Assembly: GCF_017833035.1 (NCBI RefSeq)
Contig: NZ_JAFIBM010000001.1
Span: 2,439,762-2,503,761 of the forward strand
From: Frigoribacterium sp. PvP032
Lineage (GTDB): Bacteria > Actinomycetota > Actinomycetes > Actinomycetales > Microbacteriaceae
Direction of reading: 5' to 3'
Length of the DNA stretch: 64,000 nucleotides
The position numbers and the translations under genes were made by a program. Position 1 is the stretch's first letter. Each line of letters opens with the position of its first letter. Under the pieces are notes generated by a model that did not search any database, was not told the origin of the DNA, and saw only the letters and a list, made by a program, of their open reading frames with translations. Below are positions 50,337 to 60,151 of the stretch, piece after piece.

Positions 50337-51316
50337 GCGGCGGCACGGGGGCGGCCCCGGGTGCACGGTCGGTCCCTGGCGACTCCTACGCACCCTTCGG
50401 GCTCGACCCCGAGGAGGCGCGCGACCTGGTCGAGGACGTCGTCGAGACCGCCGACGGCCGGGTGGTGCTGCACAGGTCGGCCGTGCTCGACGACGCGGGC
50501 CCGGCGGGCGACGCGGCCCGCGCCTCCGCGACGGTGATGCTGCACGGGGCGGCCGGCTCGTGGACGACGTGGCTGCCGCTGCGCCGTGCCGTCCGCGAGG
50601 CCGGCGACGACGCGTCCGCCCTGGCCGGCCCGCTCGTGCTGATCGACCTGCCCGGCTGGGGCGCCAGCCCGGCTCCGGCCGTCGCCCTCGACGTGCACGC
50701 GGCGTCGCGGGTCGTGCACGCCGTGGCCGACGCCTGTGGGCTCGACCGCTTCGACCTCGTCGGCCACTCGCTCGGCGCCCTCGTCGCGCTGCACGTCGCC
50801 GCGCAGTCGCCCGAGCGTGTCCGGTCGCTCGGGCTCGTCTCCCCCACGACGTTCTCGGCGCTCGAGGCTGCGTCGCGGCCGTGGCGGGGGCTGCGGACGG
50901 TGCCGGCGCTCGTCCTGCTGCGGGTCGTGTTCCGGGTGCTGCCCCGCGCCTCCGGCCCCCTGCTCGCCGGGGCCGCACGCATCGGGCTGCTGCGCGCCCT
51001 CTCGGCTCCTGTGTTCCGGCACGTGCGCCGGGTGCCGCGGTCGGTGCTCGAGGAATTCGTCGCCGAGATCCGGCCGCGGGCGTTCGTCGCCGCCGTCGCG
51101 TCGGGCGTCGGCTACGACACGGGTGCGTGGGCCCGGATCAGCTGTCCGGTGGCGGTCGTCGCCGGCGCGGAGGACGCGTTCGCGCAGCCCGACGACCTGG
51201 TGCGGCTGCGCGACCTGCTGCCGGAGGCGCGGACGACCGTGCTCGTCGGCTGCGGGCACTTCGCACACGTCGAACGGCCTCGGGAGACGGTCAGGGCGCT
51301 GAGCGCCCTGCGCTGA
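50333..51316 (+). CDS. Alpha/beta fold hydrolase
   Basis: The 327-residue hydrolase has the nucleophile elbow VGHSLGALVAL (Ser), oxyanion region MLHGAAGSWTTW, acid in VVAGAEDAFAQPDD and His in VGCGHFAHVERP. The substrate is unknown. GTG at 50333 overlaps the FUSC stop by 4 bp, so translation is coupled. Its 3' end overlaps the opposite hydrolase gene by 26 bp. Confidence 0.9.
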   Translation: MSGGTGAAPGARSVPGDSYAPFGLDPEEARDLVEDVVETADGRVVLHRSAVLDDAGPAGDAARASATVMLHGAAGSWTTWLPLRRAVREAGDDASALAGPLVLIDLPGWGASPAPAVALDVHAASRVVHAVADACGLDRFDLVGHSLGALVALHVAAQSPERVRSLGLVSPTTFSALEAASRPWRGLRTVPALVLLRVVFRVLPRASGPLLAGAARIGLLRALSAPVFRHVRRVPRSVLEEFVAEIRPRAFVAAVASGVGYDTGAWARISCPVAVVAGAEDAFAQPDDLVRLRDLLPEARTTVLVGCGHFAHVERPRETVRALSALR

Positions 51317-52103
51317 CGTCGCCAGGGTCGACGTCGCCAGGGTCGACCTCGCCAGAGCTGACGTCGCCAGAGCTGACATCGTCTGAGCTGACGTCGCCGC
51401 CCTCGACGGCCGCGACGATCATGTCGACGCACTCCGGGTTCCCGAGGGGCCGGAAGTGGCCGTCGACGGGGAACGTGACGTTGACGGCTCCCGGCAGCAC
51501 GCTGCCCTCGGTGACGTGCGCGTCGAAGCGGGACGCCATCGAGGTGATCCGCTCGTTCGCCTCGAGCTGCTCGGCGAGCTGCAGCAGGGCGGCGTCGCTC
51601 GGCGAGAACGCCCGCAGCGCCGGGTTCGGCAGCACCCGCGACCAGCGCGTGCCCGAGAACGGGCTGTTGACGGCGACCATCCGGTCGATGCGCCCGTCGA
51701 CGTCGGTGCCGACCATCATCGACTTGCCGACCAGGCCGCCCTTGCTGTGGGCGACGACGACGACGCCGCGCAGGTCGTGCGCGTCGAGGATCCGCTGGGC
51801 CGCCTCCGCGGTCTCCGGGATCGGCTGGCGGTTGTGGCGCATGCCCGGCACGACGACCACCGGGTGCCCGAGGTCGGACAGGCGCTCGCCGACCAGCCGG
51901 AGGTGCCGCCAGGTCTCGTAGACACCGGGCAGCAGCAGCACGGGGGCGCGATCGCCGTGCCGCCACCGGGCAGGCACGACCCGCCCCGACCGCGGCACGA
52001 GGTGGACCCGCCAGACGAACGCGTAGTCGGTCACCACGGTCGCGGCGAAGCGCCGGAGGCCGACGCGGCGTCGCCCGCGGCCCCTGGACGGTGCGGAGGT
52101 CAT
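51291..52103 (-). CDS. Lipase-like alpha/beta hydrolase with repetitive C-terminal tail
   Basis: The 270-residue protein resembles PGAP1/triacylglycerol-lipase-type hydrolases: VLLLPGVYETW (oxyanion side), the nucleophile Ser in VVAHSKGGLVGKSM, and an acid/His region around VDGHFRPLGNPECVDM. The last 35 residues are five-residue repeats (DVSSG, EVDPG), encoded by 15-bp tandem DNA repeats. The start has a leaderless -10 box. It converges on another hydrolase gene, with overlapping 3' ends. Confidence 0.86.
   Translation of the reverse strand: MTSAPSRGRGRRRVGLRRFAATVVTDYAFVWRVHLVPRSGRVVPARWRHGDRAPVLLLPGVYETWRHLRLVGERLSDLGHPVVVVPGMRHNRQPIPETAEAAQRILDAHDLRGVVVVAHSKGGLVGKSMMVGTDVDGRIDRMVAVNSPFSGTRWSRVLPNPALRAFSPSDAALLQLAEQLEANERITSMASRFDAHVTEGSVLPGAVNVTFPVDGHFRPLGNPECVDMIVAAVEGGDVSSDDVSSGDVSSGEVDPGDVDPGDVSAGRSAP
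51313..51402. repeat. 15-bp tandem repeat coding for DVSSG/EVDPG-type tail
   Basis: Six 15-bp units resemble CTGACGTCGCCAGAG. They encode the C-terminal repeats of the minus-strand hydrolase and also reach the last codon of the plus-strand hydrolase. Confidence 0.85.
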
Positions 52104-52110
52104 GCCCCTG

Positions 52111-52116
52111 ACGCTA
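52111..52116 (-). promoter_or_regulatory. Leaderless -10 box TAGCGT for lipase-like gene
   Basis: Minus-strand TAGCGT lies 7 nt upstream of the ATG at 52103. Confidence 0.5.
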
Positions 52117-52127
52117 GGCCGAGGTGC

Positions 52128-52514
52128 TCAGGCGACCCTGTGCGCCGTGGCGGCGCCCGCGGAGGCAGGAGAGGTCGTGCCGACGGGCTCGTCGTCGACC
52201 CAGACGGGGGCGTCACGGAACTCGACCGCGGCGCGGGACGCACCGAGCGCCCGCTCCCAGCCGGTGCAGATCGACGCCCACGGCGGCGGGAACCGGGCGG
52301 CGTCGTCGAGGAGGCGGAGCGCCAGCCGGGCGTGCCCGGCACGGGCTGCGGCACTGGCCGCGTCGGGCAGCGCACCGATCACGTAGCGGACGACGAGGAC
52401 TCGGTGGTCCCACTCCATCTGGTCGATGTCGTCGAACGCGCCCCAGGCGCTCTCGATCTCGCGGCGCAGCCGCGTCACCTCGACGGACTCGAAGCCCTGC
52501 GATCCCTTGCTCAT
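52128..52514 (-). CDS. Small soluble protein, function unknown
   Basis: The 128-residue protein is mainly helical, with RLRREIESAWGAFDDIDQMEWDHRVLVVRYVIGAL as its most distinctive part, and has no signal peptide. ATG at 52514 has a GAGGGGGG ribosome-binding run nine nt upstream. No family is recognised. It is 24 bp upstream of the lipase-like gene in the same direction, so the two may be co-transcribed despite the leaderless box. Confidence 0.7.
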   Translation of the reverse strand: MSKGSQGFESVEVTRLRREIESAWGAFDDIDQMEWDHRVLVVRYVIGALPDAASAAARAGHARLALRLLDDAARFPPPWASICTGWERALGASRAAVEFRDAPVWVDDEPVGTTSPASAGAATAHRVA

Positions 52515-52766
52515 GTGCCCCCCTCAGAGCCGGACGGGCGCCGGTGCCCGTCGTACCGCGACCGGTCGGTCGTGTCGAGAAGATACCACGCCACCCGTTT
52601 CGACACAGAGGCCGGCGTCACATGCCGACGCCGCGCCTCCTCCGCCGGGTGTCCCCCGGAACCTGGAACAGCACCCGGCGGGACGGGACTACCGTCCACG
52701 ACGCACCCTGACCGGTGCGACGCAGCGGCTCGACGGCCGCACGCCCCCACGACTGAAGGAGTCCCC

Positions 52767-53306
52767 GTGTTCCAAGGATCCCCCGCCCTGCGCGAGTCCA
52801 TGCAGAAGGTCCTCGTCGACCTCATCGAGCTCCACCTCCAGGGCAAGCAGGCCCACTGGAACCTGCTCGGCAGCAACTTCCGCGACCTGCACCTGCAGCT
52901 CGACGAGATCGTCGACGCGGCCCGCGAGTTCAGCGACGAGATCGCCGAGCGCATGCGCGCCGTCTACCTCGTGCCCGACGGCCGCTCCAACACCGTCGCG
53001 AACGAGACCAGCCTCGTGCAGTTCCCCGCCGGCCCGGTCGAGACCACCGCGGTCGTCGACTTGATCGTCGACCGCATGTACGCCGTCGTCGACACCATGC
53101 GCACGGTGCACGACGACGTCGACGACGAGGACCCCACGACGGCCGACGTGCTGCACAGCATCCTCGAGCGCCTCGAGCAGCTCGCCTGGATGACCGGTGC
53201 CGAGAACCGCCACCCCGAGAAGGACGCCGCGTCGTCGGACACGCGCGGACGTGACGAGGACGCGATGGCCGAGGGCCAGGACCGCGTCGGAGCCGTCGCG
53301 AACTAG
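52767..53306 (+). CDS. dps: Dps family ferritin-like DNA-protecting protein
   Basis: The 179-residue Dps protein has the ferroxidase ligands His30 (QAHWN), His42, Asp46, Asp57 and Glu61. Their spacing is the same as in E. coli Dps (51, 63, 67, 78, 82). Dps forms 12-subunit shells that oxidise iron with peroxide and protect DNA. GTG at 52767 has GAAGGA nine nt upstream. The N-terminus is short and lacks a Lys-rich DNA-binding tail, while the C-terminal 25 residues are charged. It is followed by a terminator. Confidence 0.93.
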   Translation: MFQGSPALRESMQKVLVDLIELHLQGKQAHWNLLGSNFRDLHLQLDEIVDAAREFSDEIAERMRAVYLVPDGRSNTVANETSLVQFPAGPVETTAVVDLIVDRMYAVVDTMRTVHDDVDDEDPTTADVLHSILERLEQLAWMTGAENRHPEKDAASSDTRGRDEDAMAEGQDRVGAVAN

Positions 53307-53341
53307 CGACCCGCCGCCCGCTCCTGCGGGCACCACCGACT

Positions 53342-53389
53342 GGGCACCGCCCCGGAGATCCCCTACGCGACCTCCGGTGCGGTGCCCTT
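53342..53389. terminator. Hairpin between dps and FAD-dependent reductase gene
   Basis: GGGCACCGCCCCGGAG pairs with CTCCGGTGCGGTGCCC, with one mismatch, around a 16-nt loop. Confidence 0.65.
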
Positions 53390-53411
53390 CCCACGACCTG
53401 GAGGCAACACC

Positions 53412-54638
53412 ATGACGGACACGAGCAGCACCACCAGCAGCACACCCACCGGCACCGCTCCCGAGGCCTTCGACCACGTCGTCGTGGGCGGGGGCATGAC
53501 CGCGGACGCCGCGGCGAAGGCGATCCACGAGACGGCCCCCGAGGCGACCGTCCTGATCGTCAGCGACGACGTCGACGAGCCCTACACGCGCCCCGCCCTC
53601 TCGAAGAAGCTCTGGATCGACCCCGACTACAGCGAGGCTGACAACGACCTGGGCACCCGCGAGGCGTCGGGAGCCGAGATCCGCCTGCGCACCTCGGTCA
53701 CCGCCGTCGACCGCGAGGCCCGCACCGTGACGACCGATGACGGACGAACCGTGTCGTGGGGGCGCCTCCTGCTGGCGACCGGCGGCACGCCGACCCGGCT
53801 CGACCTGCCCGAGGACGACCGTGTCGTGCACTTCCGCACCGCGGCCGACTACCGGCGGCTGCGCGAGCTCTCGGGCGAGGGCCGCCGCGCGGTCGTCGTC
53901 GGCGGCAGCTACATCGGCACCGAGCTCGCCGCGGCCCTCGTGCAGAACGACACCCGCGTGACCCTCGTCACGCCCGACGACGTGCTCGGCGGCTCGGTCT
54001 TCCCGGCCGAGATCGCCACGCGTTTCGAGGCGGCCTTCGAGGAGGCGGGCGTCACGCTCGTCAAGGGCCGTCGCGTCGAGAGCGGCTCGGCCTCCGACGC
54101 CGGGGTGCAGGTCGTGCTCGACGACGGCTCGTCGCTCGAGGCCGACGCCGTGGCCGTCGGCCTCGGCATCACGCCGTCGACCGAGCTGGCCGAGGCCGCC
54201 GGCCTCGATGTGTCGGACGGCATCGTCGTGGACGCCTCGCTGCGCACCTCGGACCCGCAGGTCTTCGCCGCCGGCGACGTCGCCTCCTACCCCGACCGCA
54301 TCCTCGGCCGTCGCCGCGTCGAGCACGTCGACAACGCCAAGGAGCAGGGGGCGCTCGTCGGGCGCGTCATGGCCGGGTCCGACGAGACGTACGGCCACAC
54401 GCCGTACTACTACTCGAAGGTCTTCGACATCTCGTACGAGGCGGTCGGCACGCTCGACGCGTCGCTCGAGACCGTCGTCGACGACAAGGGCGACGGCTCG
54501 GCCGTGGCCTACTACCTGTCGGACGGTGCGGTGGCCGGCGTGCTGCTCTGGAACGTCGAGGAGGCGCGCGACGCCGCCCGGGCCGTCGTCGCCGAGGGCA
54601 CGGCCGTCTCGCGCGACGGGCTCGTCGGGCGGATCTGA
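53412..54638 (+). CDS. FAD-dependent NAD(P)H oxidoreductase (ferredoxin reductase/AIF-like)
   Basis: The 408-residue flavoprotein has an FAD-binding region DHVVVGGGMTADAAAKAI near the N-terminus, second nucleotide-binding RRAVVVGGSYIGTELAAAL (about residue 160) and FAAGDVASYPDRILG (about 290). The C-terminal domain (about 315-408) resembles the AIF/ferredoxin-reductase-like dimerisation domain. The first glycine motif is GGGMTAD rather than the usual GGGXAG, a feature seen in some AIF-like proteins. It probably reduces ferredoxin or quinone-type acceptors. ATG at 53412 has TGGAGG seven nt upstream. Confidence 0.9.
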   Translation: MTDTSSTTSSTPTGTAPEAFDHVVVGGGMTADAAAKAIHETAPEATVLIVSDDVDEPYTRPALSKKLWIDPDYSEADNDLGTREASGAEIRLRTSVTAVDREARTVTTDDGRTVSWGRLLLATGGTPTRLDLPEDDRVVHFRTAADYRRLRELSGEGRRAVVVGGSYIGTELAAALVQNDTRVTLVTPDDVLGGSVFPAEIATRFEAAFEEAGVTLVKGRRVESGSASDAGVQVVLDDGSSLEADAVAVGLGITPSTELAEAAGLDVSDGIVVDASLRTSDPQVFAAGDVASYPDRILGRRRVEHVDNAKEQGALVGRVMAGSDETYGHTPYYYSKVFDISYEAVGTLDASLETVVDDKGDGSAVAYYLSDGAVAGVLLWNVEEARDAARAVVAEGTAVSRDGLVGRI

Positions 54639-54655
54639 GCCGGGACGAGGTCTGC

Positions 54656-54702
54656 TCGAAGGGCCCCGGGGACGCGCACCGCGCCTCCTCGGGGCCCTTC
54701 GA
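54656..54702. terminator. Bidirectional terminator with octamer in the loop
   Basis: TCGAAGGGCCCCG pairs with CGGGGCCCTTCGA, arms of 13 bp. The loop contains GCGCCTCCT. It sits between two convergent stops. Confidence 0.75.
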
Positions 54703-54721
54703 CGTGGAGTGGCCTGCGGTC

Positions 54722-55597
54722 TCAGGCCCGCGGGCCGAACAGGAACGGCGCCCGGCCTGCGCGATCGAGGTCGAGCACGAACACGCCGCCGCTGAGGGGG
54801 TGCTCGGCGAGCTGGTCGTCGTCGAGCCCCTCACGGGCCGACAGCACGAAGAGGGTGCGGAGGTCGGCGCCGCCGAACCCGATGCCCGTCAGGTTCGGCA
54901 CGGGGAACTCGACGCGCTCGACGACGTCGCCGTCGCGGTCGAGGTGCACCACGACGCTCTCGCCGTAGATCGCGCCCCAGAACTCGCCGCGCTCGTCGCG
55001 GGCGAGGCCGTCGTGCGAGCCTCCCGACGAGAAGGGGACGAGCTCGCCGAGCTCGCCGTCCGCGTCCCACGACGCACGGTAGATCGTCTCGCGCTCGGTG
55101 TCGGTGAGGTAGATCTCCAACCCGTCGTCGTTCCACTCGAAGCCGTTGGTGGTCGTGAAGTCGTCGCGCAGCAGCGTGACGTCGCCCGTCGGGCCGACCC
55201 TCCAGAGGCCGGCGACCGGGGCGCCGTCGGGGTCGGTGGCGCCGACCACGAACGCGCCGAACGGGTCGCACTTGCCCTCGTTGAGGCGCATGCCCTCCTT
55301 GGCGAGCTCGACCGTGGCCATCACCTGCAGCGACCCGCCGTCGTCGTCGGTGAGCACGACCTGGTCCTCGAGGGCGGCGACGAGCCCCCCGCCGTGTCGG
55401 CGCTGGAAGCTCGGCAGGGGCGGGTCGACCGGCAGCGACCGGTCACGCAGGCCGTCGGCCGAGGTGCGGTGCAGCAGCCCGGGCGGGATGTCGGTCCAGA
55501 GGAGCTCCTGTGCGTCGACGTCCCAGACGGGGCTCTCGCCGAGGGTGGCCCTGGCGTCGAGGAACAGGCGGGGGCGGGGCGTGGTGCTCTCGGTCAT
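54722..55597 (-). CDS. SMP-30/gluconolactonase family protein
   Basis: The 291-residue six-bladed propeller has metal-binding Glu in LGESPVWD, Asn in [11 protein letters not shown] and NGFEWNDD, and Asp in [11 protein letters not shown]. It would hydrolyse sugar lactones such as gluconolactone with a divalent cation in the cytoplasm. It lies convergent to the FAD reductase and divergent from the GH15 gene, so it may work with sugar oxidation. The exact lactone is not inferable. Confidence 0.9.
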   Translation of the reverse strand: MTESTTPRPRLFLDARATLGESPVWDVDAQELLWTDIPPGLLHRTSADGLRDRSLPVDPPLPSFQRRHGGGLVAALEDQVVLTDDDGGSLQVMATVELAKEGMRLNEGKCDPFGAFVVGATDPDGAPVAGLWRVGPTGDVTLLRDDFTTTNGFEWNDDGLEIYLTDTERETIYRASWDADGELGELVPFSSGGSHDGLARDERGEFWGAIYGESVVVHLDRDGDVVERVEFPVPNLTGIGFGGADLRTLFVLSAREGLDDDQLAEHPLSGGVFVLDLDRAGRAPFLFGPRA

Positions 55598-55603
55598 CCG
55601 TCC

Positions 55604-55609
55604 CGTCTA
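55604..55609 (-). promoter_or_regulatory. Candidate -10 box TAGACG for SMP-30 gene
   Basis: Minus-strand TAGACG lies 6 nt upstream of the ATG at 55597. It deviates from TANNNT at the last base. Confidence 0.35.
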
Positions 55610-55720
55610 CGCGTCCGGCCTGGCCGTCGCCTCCTCCCCAGGGGTACGGACGGGGCGCGTTCCGCACAGACCGCTGGCAGGGGCGAGCACGAGGAGGCGC
55701 GGGAGAGCACCGTAGACACC

Positions 55721-57664
55721 GTGACCGACACCCTGCAGAGCGCCCCCGACGACACCGACGACTTCCACGACGACGCCTGGTCGGCTCCCGACCCCAGGGA
55801 GGACGGCTACGTCGCCCTGCGCTCGTACGGCGCGATCGGCGACGGCCGCACCGTCGCCCTGATCGCGCGGGACGGCCAGATCGACTGGCTGCCGTTCCCG
55901 TCGATGCCGAGCGACCCTGTCTTCTCCGGCATCGTCGACTCCGCCGACGGGGGCCGCGTCGAGCTGCGCCCGGTCGACGACGACTTCGAGGTCCAGCGCG
56001 CGTACGTGCCCGGCACGAACGTGCTGCGCACGCGGTTCCGCACCTCCGCCGGCACCGTCGAGGTCACCGACGCGCTCGTGACCGGCGTGGCCGGCCGGCT
56101 GCCGTGGGGCGAGCTCGCGCGCCGCGTCGACGGCCTCGAGGGCTCGGTCGAGATGCGCTGGGCGGTCGTGCCCGGCAACGCCTTCGGCACGCACCCGGTC
56201 GTCCGGGTCGACACCGTGCACGGGCCCGTGCTCCGCGCGGCGGACATCAACCTCGCGCTGGTCGGCTTCGAGCACGGCCGAACCGACCCCACCGAGCCGG
56301 GCGACGGCGACGCGGAGGGGCCGCTCGAGTTCCGGGGGGCGTTCACGACCTCGCCGGGCTCGCGGTCGTTGCTCTGCCTCTGCGGCACCGAGGACGAGCC
56401 GCTTCACCTGCCCGACCCCCACGTGGTCGACCAGGGCATCGACCGCACCATCGAGAACTGGGAGGGCTGGTCGACCGAGTTCAGCTGGGACGGCCCCTGG
56501 GCCGACGCCGTGCACCGCAGCGCACTCGCCCTGAAGCTGCTCATCTACAGCCCCACCGGCGCCATCGCGGCCGCGGCGACCACCGCCCTGCCCGAGAACT
56601 TCACCGGCAAGAAGAACTGGGACTACCGCTTCGCCTGGGTCCGCGATCTCGCCTACACGGTCAACGCGCTGCTGCGCTTCGGGCTGCGCGAAGAACCGCA
56701 CGCGGCAGTGTCGTGGCTGCTCTCGGCGCTCAAGGCCAACGGCCACGAGATGCACATCTTCCTCGAGCTCGACGGGAGCGTCCCCGGCGGCACCCGCGAG
56801 ACGGAGTCCGAGGGCTGGCGGGGCATCGGGCCCGTCTACGCCGGCAACCCCGCCGGCGGCCAGCTGCAGCTCGGCGTCTTCGCCGACATCATCGCGGTGA
56901 TGAGCCAGTACGCCCACGGCGGCAACATGCTCGACGCCTCCACGCAAGATCTGCTGACCGGCTTCGCCGACGACGCGTGCCGTCGCTGGCAGGAGAAGGA
57001 CAGCGGCATCTGGGAGCTCGGCGACGAGCAGCACTACGTGAGCAGCAAGATGGGCTGCTGGCAGGCGATCGACGCGGCGCTCGGCCTGGCCGAGATCGGT
57101 CAGCTGCACCCCACCGACGACGACCTCGAGCACTGGGGGAAGAACCGCGACCTCATCGTCGAGTGGATCGACGAGCACGGCTGGTCGGAGGAGCGCGGCG
57201 CCTACCTGATGCACCCCGACAGCGACGCCCTGGACGCCTCGGTGCTGCTGCACGCCCCGAGCGGCTTCGACCGCGGCGAGCGGATGTCCCGCACCATCGA
57301 CTCCATCCGTGCCGAGCTCGGCGCCGGCCCGCTCGTCTTCCGCTACAGCGGGGTCGACGCCGAGGAGGGCACCTTCGTGGCCTGCGCCTTCTGGCTGGCC
57401 TCGGCCCTCGCCTGCGTCGGCCGCATCGACGAGGCCGTCGAGCTGATGGACGAGCTCGTCGTGCAGTCGAACGACGTCGGGCTCTTCACCGAGATGATCA
57501 GCGCCGACGACGGGCAGTTCCTCGGCAACATGCCGCAGGGCCTCAGCCACCTCGCCCTCGTCAACGCCGCCATCACCGTCGACGAGATGCGCACCGAGCT
57601 CGGCGTCCAGCCGGACGACCGACGCGACGACGACGACGACGCGAACGACCGCCAGGAGAACTGA
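55721..57664 (+). CDS. GH15 family glycoside hydrolase (glucoamylase/trehalase-type)
   Basis: The 647-residue protein has the actinobacterial GH15 layout. An N-terminal beta-sandwich (about 30-270) starts [33 protein letters not shown]. An (alpha/alpha)6 barrel then contains [44 protein letters not shown] and [19 protein letters not shown]. Such enzymes release glucose from alpha-glucans or trehalose; in mycobacteria a close relative is a trehalase. No signal peptide is present, so the substrate is internal. GTG at 55721 starts the protein. The stop shares one base with the phosphoketolase ATG (TGATG). Confidence 0.9.
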   Translation: MTDTLQSAPDDTDDFHDDAWSAPDPREDGYVALRSYGAIGDGRTVALIARDGQIDWLPFPSMPSDPVFSGIVDSADGGRVELRPVDDDFEVQRAYVPGTNVLRTRFRTSAGTVEVTDALVTGVAGRLPWGELARRVDGLEGSVEMRWAVVPGNAFGTHPVVRVDTVHGPVLRAADINLALVGFEHGRTDPTEPGDGDAEGPLEFRGAFTTSPGSRSLLCLCGTEDEPLHLPDPHVVDQGIDRTIENWEGWSTEFSWDGPWADAVHRSALALKLLIYSPTGAIAAAATTALPENFTGKKNWDYRFAWVRDLAYTVNALLRFGLREEPHAAVSWLLSALKANGHEMHIFLELDGSVPGGTRETESEGWRGIGPVYAGNPAGGQLQLGVFADIIAVMSQYAHGGNMLDASTQDLLTGFADDACRRWQEKDSGIWELGDEQHYVSSKMGCWQAIDAALGLAEIGQLHPTDDDLEHWGKNRDLIVEWIDEHGWSEERGAYLMHPDSDALDASVLLHAPSGFDRGERMSRTIDSIRAELGAGPLVFRYSGVDAEEGTFVACAFWLASALACVGRIDEAVELMDELVVQSNDVGLFTEMISADDGQFLGNMPQGLSHLALVNAAITVDEMRTELGVQPDDRRDDDDDANDRQEN

Positions 57665-60075
57665 TGACCGCCGCTGCCGCCTCCTCGCCCGCCGCCCCTG
57701 CCGTGCCCGCGACGCCGGACGAGCTCCGGCTCGTCGACGCCTGGTGGCGTGCGGCCAACTACCTGACCGTCGGGCAGATCTACCTGCGGGACAACCCGAT
57801 GCTCGACCGCCCGATCGCGCGGGACGACATCAAGCCCCGCCTGCTCGGCCACTGGGGCACGTCGCCGGCGCTGAGCCTCGTCTACGCGCACCTCAACCGC
57901 GTGATCCGCCGCGACGACCGCGACCTGCTCTACGTCTGCGGCCCCGGCCACGGCGGCCCCGCGATGGTCGCGAACACCTGGCTGGAGCGCACCTACTCGG
58001 AGCTGTTCCCGCAGGTGCCCCTCGACCGAGACGGCATGCAGGAGCTGTTCCGGCAGTTCTCGTTCCCGGGCGGCATCCCGTCGCACGCGGCGCCCGAGAC
58101 ACCCGGCTCCATCAACGAGGGCGGCGAGCTCGGCTACTCGCTCAGCCACGCCTACGGGGCCGTGCTCGACGACCCCGACCTGGTCGCCGTGTGCGTGATC
58201 GGCGACGGCGAGGCCGAGACCGGCCCGCTCGCGACGAGCTGGCACGCGAACAAGCTGCTCGACGCCGTCCACGACGGCGCCGTGCTGCCGATCCTGAACC
58301 TCAACGGCTACAAGATCGCGAACCCGACGATCCTCGCGCGCATCCCCGAGGGCGAGCTGCTCGAGCTGATGCGCGGCTACGGCTACCAGCCGATCGTCGT
58401 CTCCGGCGGGTTCGACGGCGAGGACCCGATGGTGGTGCACGCCCAGATGGCGGCGGCGCTCGACGAGGCCTTCGCCCGCATCGACCAGATCCAGCAGGAG
58501 GCGCGCTCGGGCGAGAGCACGGAGCGCCCGCGCTGGCCGATGATCGTCCTGCGCACCCCCAAGGGCTGGACGGGCCCGAAGGTCGTCGACGGCAAGAAGG
58601 TCGAGGGCACCTGGCGTGCCCACCAGGTGCCGCTGAGCGGTGTGCGCGAGAACGACGAGCACCGCGAACAGCTCGACGCCTGGATGCGCTCGTACGGCGC
58701 CGACGACCTGTTCGACGAGAACGGCGCGCCAGCCGCCTTCCTCGACGAGCTGCGCCCCCGCGGCGAGAAGCGGATGAGCGCTATCCCCGCCTCGAACGGC
58801 GGGCTGGTGCGTCGTCCGCTCTCGCTGACCGACTACCGGTCGCACGCCGTCGAGACGAGCGACGACCGCCGCACCACCGCCGAGGCGACCCGGGTGCTCG
58901 GCCGCTGGCTCGCGGACGTCGTGCGCGACAACCCGGCGACCTTCCGGCTCTTCGGCCCGGACGAGACGGTCTCGAACCGCCTCGACCCCGTCTTCGACGT
59001 CACGGACCGCGTCTGGGCGGCCCGCATCGAGGAGGAAGACGAGCACGTCGCGCACAGCGGCCGCGTGATGGAGGTGCTCAGCGAGCACCTGCTGCAGGGC
59101 CTGATGGAGGGCTACCTGCTCACCGGTCGCCACGGCCTGCTGAACACCTACGAGGCGTTCGTGCACATCGTCGACTCGATGTTCAACCAGCACGCGAAGT
59201 GGCTCGAGAGCTCGACGGACATCGCCTGGCGCGAGCCGATCTCGTCGTTCACCTACCTGCTGTCGTCGCACGTCTGGCGCCAAGACCACAACGGCTTCTC
59301 GCACCAGGACCCGGGGTTCCTCGACGTCGTCGTCAACAAGCAAGCGCACCTCGTCCGCATCTACCTCGCGCCCGACGCGAACACGCTGCTCGCCGTAGCC
59401 GACCACGCGCTGCGCACCACGGACACGGTCAACGTGATCGTGGCCGGCAAGCAGGAGGCGCCGGCCTGGCTCTCGCTGCCCGAGGCGGAGGCGCACGTCA
59501 CCGCCGGCGCGGGCATCTGGGAGTGGGCGGGCACGGAAGGCGCGCCCACCGACGGCATCGACCCCGACGTCGTGCTCGCCTGTGCGGGAGACGTGCCGAC
59601 CCTCGAGACGGTGGCCGCCGCGGACATCCTGCGCCAGCGCCTCCCGGACCTCGTGACGCGCGTCGTCAACGTCGTCGACCTGATGCGCCTGCAGGACGCC
59701 GACGAGCACTCGCACGGCCTCGCGAGCGACGACTTCGACGCGCTCTTCACGACGTCGCGGCCGGTGGTCTTCGACTTCCACGGCTACCCGACGCTCGTGC
59801 ACCGGCTCACGTACCGCCGCACGAACCACGACGGCATCCACGTGCGCGGCTTCCAGGAGAAGGGCACGACCACCACGCCCTTCGACATGGCGATGCTCAA
59901 CGACATCGACCGGTACCGGCTGGTGCTCGACGTGCTGCACCGCGTGCCCGGCCTCGCCGAGGCGCACCCCGACCTCGTCGCCGAGTTCGAGGCGAAGCGC
60001 GTCGAGGCCCGCGAGTACGCCTACGAGCACGGCGAGGACCTGCCCGAGGTCGTCGAGTGGGAGTTCGGCCGCTAG
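57664..60075 (+). CDS. xfp: Xylulose-5-phosphate/fructose-6-phosphate phosphoketolase
   Basis: The 803-residue ThDP enzyme splits xylulose-5-P (or fructose-6-P) into acetyl-phosphate and a triose or tetrose phosphate. N-terminal blocks are [38 protein letters not shown] and [21 protein letters not shown]-terminal ones are [27 protein letters not shown] and [14 protein letters not shown]. Length is typical. Its ATG overlaps the GH15 stop by one base, so GH15 glucose release and phosphoketolase are likely made together. Acetate kinase/phosphotransacetylase genes are not in the window. Confidence 0.95.
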   Translation: MTAAAASSPAAPAVPATPDELRLVDAWWRAANYLTVGQIYLRDNPMLDRPIARDDIKPRLLGHWGTSPALSLVYAHLNRVIRRDDRDLLYVCGPGHGGPAMVANTWLERTYSELFPQVPLDRDGMQELFRQFSFPGGIPSHAAPETPGSINEGGELGYSLSHAYGAVLDDPDLVAVCVIGDGEAETGPLATSWHANKLLDAVHDGAVLPILNLNGYKIANPTILARIPEGELLELMRGYGYQPIVVSGGFDGEDPMVVHAQMAAALDEAFARIDQIQQEARSGESTERPRWPMIVLRTPKGWTGPKVVDGKKVEGTWRAHQVPLSGVRENDEHREQLDAWMRSYGADDLFDENGAPAAFLDELRPRGEKRMSAIPASNGGLVRRPLSLTDYRSHAVETSDDRRTTAEATRVLGRWLADVVRDNPATFRLFGPDETVSNRLDPVFDVTDRVWAARIEEEDEHVAHSGRVMEVLSEHLLQGLMEGYLLTGRHGLLNTYEAFVHIVDSMFNQHAKWLESSTDIAWREPISSFTYLLSSHVWRQDHNGFSHQDPGFLDVVVNKQAHLVRIYLAPDANTLLAVADHALRTTDTVNVIVAGKQEAPAWLSLPEAEAHVTAGAGIWEWAGTEGAPTDGIDPDVVLACAGDVPTLETVAAADILRQRLPDLVTRVVNVVDLMRLQDADEHSHGLASDDFDALFTTSRPVVFDFHGYPTLVHRLTYRRTNHDGIHVRGFQEKGTTTTPFDMAMLNDIDRYRLVLDVLHRVPGLAEAHPDLVAEFEAKRVEAREYAYEHGEDLPEVVEWEFGR

Positions 60076-60092
60076 GCGTTCTCCTGCACGGG

Positions 60093-60126
60093 GGCGTGCG
60101 CCGGTCCTGCGGACCGGTCGCGCGCC
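60093..60126. terminator. Hairpin after xfp
   Basis: CCGGTCC-TGC-GGACCGG forms the core stem at 60101-60117, extended by GGCGTGCG and CGCGCGCC. It lies 17 bp past the stop. Confidence 0.6.
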
Positions 60127-60138
60127 TCCACCCGGGAG

Positions 60139-60144
60139 TACGGT
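60139..60144 (+). promoter_or_regulatory. Leaderless -10 box TACGGT for 60152 gene
   Basis: TACGGT lies 7 nt before the ATG at 60152. Confidence 0.5.
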
Positions 60145-60151
60145 CGCGGGC

